This document shows positions 37,546-48,600 of a stretch of DNA of 64,000 bases, piece by piece. The position numbers and the translations under genes are program-made. The notes under the pieces are model-generated. The model saw only the letters and a program-made list of their open reading frames with translations. It was not told where the DNA came from and searched no databases. The stretch is taken from the NCBI GenBank assembly GCA_964023205.1, contig OZ026845.1, positions 8,752,001-8,816,000 on the forward strand. Direction: 5' to 3'. This stretch comes from Lutraria lutraria. Its lineage: Eukaryota > Mollusca > Bivalvia > Venerida > Mactridae. Positions within the stretch are counted from its first letter, which is position 1; every line of letters begins with the position of its first letter.

Positions 37546-37762
37546 GTGTTTATTTGAGTTTAACCCCTTTTCAACTGTCAGTGTCATATGAGGGGGACAG
37601 TTCACCTGACCGTTATTCCTGTGAAGAACCGTTACTAGTCTCCCATCATCCGTAAACAACTGCCTACTTTCTCACATTAAGAGACATGGTCACGACCTTT
37701 ATCAGTGGAGAGGTTACAGTGATTTGAAGTCAGTTACATTAAATCACCGACCACGGAGTCGG
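37546..37762 (-). mobile_element. SINE family A, inverted copy
   Basis: On the minus strand it runs from CGTGGTCGGTGATTTAAT through GACTTCAAATCACTGTAAC to GATGGGAGACTAGTAACGG and an AAAAGGGGTTAAACTCAAAT end. The B-box region is mostly lost, so this copy is unlikely to be transcribed. Confidence 0.65.
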
Positions 37763-38040
37763 GTGGTCGGGTGGTGGTGGTGTGGAAAAGGTTTTGGGTC
37801 ATACATCATAAAAAGAGGAATATTCTCTGATTGGACTGGAATGACTACATGTACATAGTAACTTCAGCTACGTTTAAACCCAGTCATAATTAGTTTATTC
37901 AAAATATACTACTCATTATGAGTTTAAAAGACATATCCTAGCTAAGTTAGCTGTTAATTGTGAACACACTCTGAAAGAACTCTTCGTGTAAGAAACTACC
38001 AAATTTGCTGTTAAAAGGTTCCGAAGGCAGATGAAATTAT

Positions 38041-38400
38041 TTGATATTTGGTGAGTTATAATACAGCCTGTCAAGTGTCTTCTCATGCTCCCGGTCAGGT
38101 TCTTGATGCAGAGTTGTAGAATAATGTTCCATCCTTTGACCAACATGATGCCAAGCATTTCAGAATGAATAATAATCGACTAGCCCAGAAGCTCGATCCT
38201 TTCAATGCTTTGATATTCATGAAGCACACAGGCAACATAACCCAGCGTAAACTCTCCATACATGACGTAAAACCTCTCATAAACATCAAGAATGTCGATG
38301 AAGCACTGACCAGTGAGTGTACTGCAGTCAAGGGCAAATAGATCGGTGCGTCCATCTCAGCTGATGCCAATCTAGTGAAGTCGGATCTTGTTCACATCAT
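38041..38400 (+). pseudogene. Decayed reading frame of unknown family
   Basis: One frame reads across about 120 codons with only two stops, both TAG (38116-38118 and 38339-38341). Phrases are SSHAPGQVLDAEL, HDAKHFRMNNNRLAQKLDPF, NALIFMKHTGNITQRKLSI and SADANLVKSDLVHIM. Composition is coding-like and richer in GC than its surroundings. I do not recognise the family; it may be the end of a transposon or retroposed gene. Confidence 0.45.
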
Positions 38401-38449
38401 GTCCCCATCATTAAGTTCTTATCATATACATTTTGTAAGTGAGTCATTG

Positions 38450-38879
38450 TGAAAGCGTTATCACCGTAGCATTACTTATTCACCATGTCATCAATTCTTT
38501 TTTATAGCATCAATTCTTCACCATAGCACAACTTCTTCAAAATAGCATCAATTCTTTACCATAGCATCAACTCTTTTTCATAGCTTTGAGTCCTCGTTAT
38601 AGCATCAATTCTATACTATATAACATCACTTTTTCTACATAAATTAATTCATAACCATAGCATCGAGTCATCACCGTAGCATCAATTTTTTTTCATAGCA
38701 CCAATTCTTCACCATTGTATCAATTCTTGATCATTATATTAATATTAAGTCATCACCATAGCATCAAATATTTTCATATCATTAACTCATCACTACATCA
38801 TCAAGCCATCAATATAGCATCAAGCCATCAAAATATCATAAAGCCATCACCATAGCGTCAATTCATTATCATAATGTCT
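38450..38879. repeat. Degenerate precursor zone of the XbaI minisatellite
   Basis: Loosely spaced CATAGCATCAATTCTTCAC-like words, at about 19-30 bp spacing, drift toward the homogeneous array that follows. Confidence 0.8.
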
Positions 38880-41800
38880 ACTCATCGTTATAGCATCAAG
38901 TCCTCTAGATAGCATCAAGTCCTCTAAATAGCATCAAGTCCTCTAGAAAGCATCAAGTCCTAGATAGCATCAAGTCCTCTAGATAGCATCAACTCCTCCT
39001 CTAGATAGCATCAAGTCCTAGATAGCATCAACTCCTCCTCTAGATAGCATCAAGTCCTAGATAGCATCAACTCCTCCTCTAGATAGCATCAAGTCCTCTA
39101 GATAGCATCAAGTCCTCTAGATAGCATCAAGTCCTAGATAGCATCAAGTCCTAGATAGCATCAAGTCCTCTAGATAGCATCAACTCCTCTAGATAGCATC
39201 AAGTCCTCTAGATAGCATCAAGTCCTAGATAGCATCAAGTCCTAGTTAGCATCAAGTCCACTAGATAGCATCAAGTCCTAGATAGCATCAAGTCCTCTAG
39301 ATAGCATCAACTCCTCTAGATAGCATCAAGTCCTAGATAGCATCAAGTCCTCTAGATAGCATCAACTCTTCTAGATAGCATCAAGTCCTCTAGATAGCAT
39401 CAAGTCCTCTAGATAGCATCAAGTCCTCTAGATAGCATCAAGTCCTCTAGATAGCATCAAGTCCTCTAGATAGCATCAAGTCCTCTAGATAGCATCAAGT
39501 CCTAGATAGCATCAAGTCCTAGATAGCATCAAGTCCTCTAGATAGCATCAAGTCCTCTAGATAGCATCAACTCCTCTAGATAGCATCAAGTCCTCTAGAT
39601 AGCATCAATTCCTCTAGATAGCATCAAGTCCTCTAGATAGCATCAAGTCCTAGATAGCATCAAGTCCTAGATAGCACCAATTCCTCTAGATAGCATCAAG
39701 TCCTCTAGATAGCATCAAGTCCTCTAGATAGCATCAAGTCCTAGATAGCATCAAGTCCCAGATAGCACCAATTCCTCTAGATAGCATCAAGTCCTCTAGA
39801 TAGCATCAAGTCCTCTAGATAGCATCAAGTCCTATAGATAGCATCAAGTCCTCTAGATAGCATCAAGTCCTAGATAGCATCAAGTCCTCTAGATAGCATC
39901 AAGTCCTCTAGATAGCATCAAGTCCTCTAGATAGCATCAAGTCCTCTAGATAGCATCAAGTCCTAGATAGCATCAAGTCCTAGATAGCATCAACTCCTCT
40001 AGATAGCATCAACTCCTCTAGATAGCATCAAGTCCTCTAGATAGCATCAAGTCCTAGATAGCATCAAGTCCTAGTTAGCATCAAGTCCACTAGATAGCAT
40101 CAAGTCCTAGATAGCATCAAGTCCTAGATAGCATCAAGTCCTCTAGATAGCATCAAGTCCTAGATAGCATCAAGTCCTAGATAGCATCAAGTCCTCTAGA
40201 TAGCATCAAGTCCTCTAGATAGCATCAAGTCCTCTAGATAGCATCAAGTCCTCTAGATAGCATCAACTCCTCTAGATAGCATCAAGTCCTCTAGATAGCA
40301 TCAAGTCCTAGATAGCATCAAGTCCTAGATAGCACCAATTCCTCTAGATAGCATCGAGTCCCCTAGATAGCAACAAGTCCTAGATAGCATCAAGTCCTCT
40401 AGATAGCATCAAGTCCTCTAGATAGCATCAAGTCCTAGATAGCATCAAGTCCTCTAGATAGCATCAAGTCCTCTAGATAGCATCAAGTCCTAGATAGCAT
40501 CAAATCCTAGATAGCATCAAGTCCTAGATAGCACCAATTCCTCTAGATAGCATCAAGTCCTCTAGATAGCATCAAGTCCTAGATAGCATCAAGTCCTAGA
40601 TAGCACCAATTCCTCTAGATAGCATCAAGTCCTCTAGATAGCATCAAGTCCTCTAGATAGCATCAAGTCCTCTAGATAGCATCAAGTCCTAGATAGCATC
40701 AAGTCCTCTAGATAGCATCAAGTCCTCTAGATAGCATCAACTCCTCTAGATAGCATCAACTCCTCTAGATAGCATCAACTCCTCTAGATAGCATCAACTC
40801 CTCTAGATAGCATCAACTCCTCTAGATAGCATCAAGTCCTAGATAGCATCAAGTCCTAGATAGCACCAATTCCTCTAGATAGCATCGAGTCCCCTAGATA
40901 GCAACAAGTCCTAGATAGCATCAAGTCCTCTAGATAGCATCAAATCCTAGATAGCATCAAGTCCTAGATAGCACCAATTCCTCTAGATAGCATCAAGTCC
41001 TCTAGATAGCATCAAGTCCTCTAGATAGCATCAACTCCTCTAGATAGCATCAAGTCCTCTAGATAGCATCAATTCCTCTAGATAGCATCAAGTCCTCTAG
41101 ATAGCATCAAGTCCTAGATAGCATCAAGTCCTCTAGATAGCATCAAGTCCTCTAGATAGCATCAACTCCTCTAGATAGCATCAAGTCCTCTAGATAGCAT
41201 CAAGTCCTCTAGATAGCATCAAGTCCTCTAGATAGCATCAAGTCCTAGATAGCATCAAGTCCTAGATAGCACCAATTCCTCTAGATAGCATCAAGTCCTC
41301 TAGATAGCATCAATTCCTCTAGATAGCATCAAGTCCTCGAGATAGCATCAAGTCCTAGATAGCATCAAGTCCTAGATAGCACCAATTCCTCTAGATAGCA
41401 TCAAGTCCTCTAGATAGCATCAAGTCCTCTAGATAGCATCAAGTCCTAGATAGCATCAAATCCTAGATAGCATCAAGTCCTAGATAGCACCAATTCCTCT
41501 AGATAGCATCAAGTCCTCTAGATAGCATCAAGTCCTAGATAGCATCAAGTCCTAGATAGCACCAATTCCTCTAGATAGCATTAAGTCCTCTAGATAGCAT
41601 CAAGTCCTAGATAGCATCAAGTCCTCTAGATAGCATCAATTCATCTAGATAGCATCAATTCCTCTAGATAGCATCAAGTCCTCTAGATAGCATCAAGTTC
41701 TCTAGATAGCATCAAGTCCTCTAGATAGCATCAAGTCCTCTAGATAGCATCAAGTCCTCTAGATAGCATCAAGTCCTCTAGATAGCATCAAGTCCTAGAT

Positions 41801-42372
41801 AGCATCAAGTCCTAGATAGCACCAATTCCTCTAGATAGCATCAAGTCCTAGATAGCATCAAATCCTCTAGATAGCATCAAGTCCTCTAGATAGCATCAAG
41901 TCCTAGATAGCACCAATTCCTCTAGATAGCATCAAGTCCTAGATAGCACCAATTCCTCTAGATAGCATCAAGTCCTAGATAGCATCAAGTCCTCTAGATA
42001 GCATCAAGTCCTCTAGATAGCATCAAGTCCTAGATAGCATCAAGTCCTCTAGATAGCATCAAGTCCTCTAGATAGCATCAAGTCCTAGATAGCATCAAGT
42101 CCTCTAGATAGCATCAATTCCTCTATATAGCATCAAGTCCTCTAGATAGCATCAAGTCCTCTAGATAGCATCAAGTCCTAGATAGCATCAAGTCCTAAAT
42201 AGCATCAAGTCCTCTAGATAGCATTAAGTCCTCTAGATAGCATCAAGTCCTCTAGATAGCATCAAGTCCTAGATAGCATCAAGTCCTAGATAGCATCAAG
42301 TCCTAGATAGCACCAATTCCTCTAGATAGCACCAATTCCTCTAGATAGCATCAAGTCCTCTAGATAGCATCA
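38880..42372. repeat. 3.5-kb XbaI-rich minisatellite, 17/19-bp units
   Basis: Roughly 180-200 units of CTCTAGATAGCATCAAGTC (19 bp) mixed with a 17-bp form lacking one CT, plus variants AACTC, AATTC and AGCACCAATTC. Most 19-bp units carry TCTAGA (XbaI). The order of variants shows higher-order blocks. It stops about 270 bp before the signal-peptide exon at 42645. Confidence 0.96.
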
Positions 42373-42644
42373 AGCCATCATTATAGCAATGAGTGCAACG
42401 ATTATCTGTACCGATTTTACTAAATTAATTACCGAGATAAGCATTTAGGTCACCATGTATATACTCACAAAAATGCGTGACATTGCTGCATAGCACTTAT
42501 CAATTTCTTTATCAAAATCTCGAGTTGAATGGTGTAGGCCAATTTTCGCCACTCGGCCAAGTTGTTATTCTCATTGTCTTATCTGTCCTTGAACGTTTTA
42601 TGTTCTGTTGAGACCATTTGCTGTGGGACCTTGTGCTGACAACT
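42373..42644 (+). promoter_or_regulatory. Presumed promoter and 5' UTR of the secreted-protein gene
   Basis: Short unique stretch between the minisatellite and the first ATG. A TGTATATACTC word near 42457 is the only TATA-like candidate. Placement is by position only. Confidence 0.35.
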
Positions 42645-45600
42645 ATGTTTGTATTACAGTTTGTAACCATATCGTTTTGTGTTACTGTTGTTTGGGCTGC
42701 ACAAACAGGCAAGTTTGTTATTTCTTTGAAAAATCTTTGGTTGTACATTTATATAGCTAAATTAAACACATATGACTAATTTAAGAAGTTCACATTCGTG
42801 TATTTGTAAATTTAGTAAAGACGTTGCCGGTGTAGCATAAAATTTTGACCCCGTTGAAAAATGACCCCAGGGGTCATTTCTCAACGTTGAAAATCGACCC
42901 CGACAGGTTTTCAACGTTAAATTTTGATCAAGAAAGTCGTTGAATATTGATCAATGTTAAATTTTGACCAATCCTGGGGTCAATTTTTAACGATAACTAA
43001 AACTCTAGACAAACACCAGAGATCGACTGTACGAATATGAGAATTAGTCCTGCAGGTGCATAGCTCTCGTAAAACACTGTTTCGCGGCCTATATATACAT
43101 TTTGTCGTCCTAAGTGCCCTTTTGCTCTTGTCTATATGCGACATCATATCGATTTTTTGGCATTTTGTTTCAAACTTCTTTAAATGTGAGTTTAACTGTT
43201 ATTTGAGATGCGTTTATTAAAACAAAGTTAAAAGACAAAAATAAAATTAATCTTTAATCAAACAGTGAGTATTCAATTTAGGATAATTAACGGACCCTAA
43301 TACAAAATAAATGTCTATGAACAAAGTTAGAAGAATTTGATCCATATAAATAGTGATATTCAAACATAATTAATTAAATATTATCTTTGAAACATACAAC
43401 ATTCTGGAATGGTAGGCCTGGAAAAGTTAATTAAATTTGACTTTGTATCATAAAGGGAGGTAATATTGATAACTACGTAGTTCTCTCCCTTTTCTATGAT
43501 TGTATAGCATTTGTAATTGTATGTTTACAAATTCCAAAATCACACTATCAAAAAAAGCTTGTAGTGAATGTTTTACAAATTATTCATTCTAAAAGTATGT
43601 AATGGTTAATAAGGTTTGCTTGTACTAGGTTCTGTGATCCATTATGTCTAAAACGGTCAATTTTACATTTAGCGATGCAACGCGTCATCGGGCACTAGTG
43701 TTTTTAAATCCACGTAAATGGAGTTTTGGGACTTATTTTGTTACTGGAACAGGACAAATCGAATACATATATGATTGGTGCCGAAACGGAGACAGTTTAT
43801 CTAGAGCCTTGCCCAGTTTAAGTTAGTTTTCTTGGAAGTCGCACCGGATAAACTCTCAATCTCGGCACCATGCAACCATGCATTCTCAATATGCCGCAAA
43901 ATTCTTGTTTCAGCTTTGGATGATGGTTTTTCAATGTTTCATGCACTTTGTCAGCTTTTCAAATAAAATGAAAATTTCGGTGTCTGACCCCATCAATACA
44001 CAACGAAAGAACCTCTTTAAGATCGTTTAAATACGAAATTCAAATTACCTATAGAGTTTTATGAACAGAAATCGTGAGAATGACTTACATTATATAATTA
44101 TTTACTGAAAGGGATGGTTTTCATCGCTGAAAATAACTCTAACAAAGGTTGATCAGTTTTTAACGAGGGTCAAATTTTCACGCGTAATGGGGTCATTATT
44201 TAACGGTATGGGTCAATATTTAACGTTGAAAATTGATCAATAATCCGTTGAAAAATGACCCCTGGGGTCATTTTTCCACGGGGTCAAAATTTTATGCTAC
44301 ACCGGAACAACAAAAGTGGTGCAAACGAGAGATGTCGCCGTTTCCTTGTATCATGATCTCTTAAACATACTCTGAATGTAAACAAAGTAAAATATCCGTC
44401 TTGTTTTCGGGAGCTTAGACTGTACACGCGGTTGTAGTAATAGATAAAGATCATTCGTGGTTTTCACGTCAATATAAATAACGGGTAAAATACGGAAAAG
44501 ATAACTACATTGTATGTGTACTTTGTATTTTGATGCACAGAAGAATGGTGTTTCCAGAATTGACAAACCCACAAGAATGCCACAAGCGGTGTCAACACTC
44601 GTCCGTTCATCGCCTCAGTGAGATCTATCAACCTGTAGCAGGAATGGTTGTGTACACTTTTCAACTATTTATTTCTGATAACATTGTTTTCTGTATTAAT
44701 CAAATAGTTTGATTGTTAAGATTTTGTAGCATGTCCATATACTGTTTTGTGTAAACACTAATCAATGTATAATTACTATGTCTAGAGTATATATTTCATG
44801 AATCTCATGCTATTACAAAATTAATTTATCTTACAAATTGCTTATGTTTCATGGGAATGTAATCCACTTTTGGCGGGAATTTTTAGTATATAAGTCAGCG
44901 AAATCTTATTATCTTTGCCTTTCTTATTGGACTCCATAGGTAACTTTTAGCTTTAATAATTAAATTCAGTAGATAATAAACAGGCACCATTAGACATTGC
45001 ATTATGTATTTATAAATATATTATGTCAGGATAAACTTAAATAAAATATGTAGATCTTGTATAGCGTGTTATCAATTTTATTTGCAATTAGTTTATAGTT
45101 ATAAAGGAAACAAATACATGTATAACTTGATAAAACCACGATAGAACCTCGGTTGAAAGAATTATGTTACATTTGGTGCATAGTGACCAAGATCAAGTAT
45201 TAATACATAAAATAGTTTAAAATAAAAGATTTATACAAATTCTGTTCATTTGAAATAAAAGAGGACTCATTCATTATATTTCTGTTTGAGGAACTGTTGG
45301 TTAAAATTACTATAATTATAAGTAAATAACTCATGTTTAAAGGTATTTCGGAATAAATAAATACATAAATAAATATAAATATATAAATTAAATTCACTCT
45401 CATAAGTTAATTAAAATAATAAATAGGCATAATGTAAAATTGCGAATAGATTAGGAAAATAAGGATGATTGGGATGTCCATTAATCATTTATTATGATGG
45501 CATATCGTTCTACATGTCATGAAAGTACTTAGTTTACTCCAAACAAACTAATGTTTGGTCGAGAAATATCCTATCCTATTGATGTCATGTTTAGTGCCTG

Positions 45601-48600
45601 TCCTGATGAAATTAACAATGTTTGCTCCTCACAATATGTTGAATGGCTTAAACAGTCTCTTGAACTTTCTTTTAATACTGCATATCTAAATCTTAATGTA
45701 GCAGCTTCTCGGCAGAAAAAGGCTTATGAACAAGGCCTAAAGCCAAGAAACTTCAATGTTGATGATCTTGTCTGGAGATGGTATCCCTCTCAGCTCAGGC
45801 TAAAATGAAATTATCTTTTGGATGGACTGGTCCTTATAAAATTTGCAGGAAATTGACTGAAGTAACATATGAAATTCAACATACAACATCATTAAAACAC
45901 ATTGTTGTCCATGTTGATCACTTGAAGCCATACCAAGGCAATCAAACGTTCAATTTCTCTAGGGAAACTTTCAATGATAACTTACAGGAACTTGAAAATT
46001 TTATACCTGAAAGCTCTTCTTTTGAACTAGAAAATAACTGTTACGAAAATGGTAGTGCTTGCGCATTCAGCGACGAAACTTGCGATTCTCAGATTATACA
46101 TGATACTGTGACCACAGAGAGAACCCCTTATGTTACTAGAACTGGAAGACAAGTTAAACCTAAATTAATATTTTCCCTATCTTAATAATCAGATGGACTT
46201 TATAACTTATAATGTTGTATCATTTAAACTCTTGCTTTATGATAATGATGGCTCAATAATAACCTATTGTGTTATATAAGGGAAGCCAATTTGTTATAAT
46301 TAAAAGTCTAATTAATCTTTTGTTGTACATAATTGTGCATGTGCATGTACATCGTAAATCTGAATTTACAATTCATTGACAACGATGATTTAATATGCTG
46401 TATATAAATAATTGTACTCTGTTGTATATAATACATAATAATATGGAATAAATCCAACACTATTTTTGGTGAAGCAACCAATTCAGTATTGTTACAAATA
46501 TATCAATGGTGAAATACATGTATATGCAAGTACAAATGTATATAAAATATAATTGCTAATTAATGATAAGTTAATTAACATGTTATCCCTTAATATAAAT
46601 AATCACTAAACTACATTTTATAATTGATAATAGCTGTAATAAATATAATGTCTATGGTGCTATACTGTTTTTCTGAAGTGACCAATCAAAATTTTATGAT
46701 AGTCTCACACTGTTGATACGATAATAAGTTAATAACTTACAGATAAATTATATTCAAAGAATAAATTTGTTAAAAGTTTTATATGGTGTCAATTAGATTA
46801 ATTTTAATGTTTGATTTGATTGAATCAATTTAATACGAACTGCATCTATATTAATTGTGATATTTGTGTTCAAGAAGGATAATCTAGATATCCTATCATC
46901 ACAAATTCACTGATTTAATTAAATAGCCTAGGATGTGTTCCTACTATGGGGTTTATCTCAGAAAACCATGTTGTCCGGGCTGAGATATTAATTGTATTAT
47001 TTCGAAACTGACATTGAATTCGTCTTGGTTGATGTCATGTCCAACAGTTAATTCTTGTCTTATTTCTCAGACAAAATTCAAACAAAGATGTCACTAGAGC
47101 TGTTAGATGGCGTGGACACTGAAGTTTCTTCCTTCTTAACGGATGAAACCAAACGAAGACCATTCTGGCCAAATACTCCTACACCATGCCCTGTGATGGA
47201 ATGTGGGGAAGAACAGTATAATAATTATTCATCCTTCCAAAGACATTGGAACTCAAAACACATTCCAAGTATCCTAGTATACAAATGTCCATCCTGCCAA
47301 TATAAGGGAACCAGGAGGTACAATGCAAAGAAGCACTTAGCTGACCGCCACCAACTTCATCATGACAGTGTGCTGTCTACCGTTGAGCCCAACAGTCGAT
47401 TTATAGATGCAGGAGTTATTGAGCCATACCAATTTGACCATAAAACAAGAATGGCTCAGAAAAGGAAGAACAATATCAACCCATCTGTAGCTGAGTCTCT
47501 TGTCCGTGGTGGCGAAGTATGCAGGGATCAGACGGCTGTTTGGGAAAGCGAAAATTATGTTTAAAAGACATTGACAGTTCTAACTTATACCATATCCATA
47601 TGTTCCATATTATACAGAGACATTTTATTTTGAGATCGTGATATGTTTAAAAGTGTATTATCTATCCTGTGTTTACATACTTTATTCATTTTCAGTTGCT
47701 TTAGTTCAGTTAATTCATTCCTGCTTGTTTTTGGATTCTTGACAAATTTTTGTTCTACTTTACTAAAATTAAGTGAGGGGGAATGTAGCAGGAATGGTTT
47801 AACTCTATATTACTGTTGTGTACACTTTTCAACTATTTATTTCTGATAACATTGTTTTCTGTATTAATCAAATAGTTTGATTGTTAAGAGTTTGTAGCCT
47901 GTCCATATACTGTTTTGTGTAAACACTAATCAATGTATAATTACTATGTCTAGAGTATATATTTCATGAATCTCATGCTATTACAAATTTATCTTACCAA
48001 TTGCTCATGTTTCATGGGAATGTAATCCACTTTTGGCGGGAATTTTTAGTATATAAGTCAGCGAAATCTTATCTTATTGGACTCCATAGGTAACGTTTAC
48101 CTTTTGTCTCAAAGACTGGTCACTTCACTTAAAATTCACTTTAGGGTTAAAATTTTGTCCAATTTAGCTTTGTTAGAAATTAGCTTTAATAATTAAATTC
48201 AGTAGATAATAAACAGGCACCATTAGACATTGCATTATGTATTTATAAATATATTATGTCAGGATAAACTTAAATTAAATATGTAGATCTTGTATAGCGT
48301 GTTATCATCTTTTATTTGCAATTGGTGTATAGTTATAAAGAAAACAAATACATGTATAACTTGATAAAACCACGATAGAACCTGGGTTGAAAGAATTATG
48401 GCTCCTGTTACACAGCTAGGAAGTTTCATGTTGCTACCTCTTATAGTTTCTGAGTTATCTGCTTCATCAAAGTTTTTGCACAGACGACGCAGACGACGTA
48501 GTAATCACAATAGCTTGACATTTTCTTAGAAAACACAGAACTAATCAGAGATCTTACATTCGAACATAAATGTTTCAGCTCCAGCCTTCTCAAACGGTAC

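Larger units (their letters stand above)
44634..48412 (+). mobile_element. Ty3/gypsy-type LTR retrotransposon, internally deleted
   Basis: Near-identical direct repeats at 44634-45171 and 47784-48412 start TGTAGCAGGAATGG and end TTACA. A primer-binding-site-like TGGTGCATAGTGACCA follows the first, and a purine tract (GTGAGGGGGAA) precedes the second. Inside remain the end of pol (integrase) and one accessory zinc-finger ORF. Gag, protease, reverse transcriptase and RNase H are gone. The flanks (CAACC and CAGCT) do not match, so no target-site duplication is visible. Sits in intron 1 of the secreted-protein gene, same strand. Confidence 0.88.

Noticed and set aside
38880..42372. CRISPR array
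   Set aside because: Regular repeats but no unique spacers, and the DNA is plainly eukaryotic; this is a minisatellite.
42512..42748. 78-codon minus-strand frame over the signal-peptide exon
   Set aside because: The opposite strand gives a better-supported exon; no motif in this frame.
43644..43826. 60-codon frame inside the TIR element as a transposase
   Set aside because: Far too short and with no catalytic motif.
47055..47087. Upstream extension of the zinc-finger ORF
   Set aside because: It begins at a TTG and crosses the splice-acceptor-like CAG; the first ATG is at 47088.
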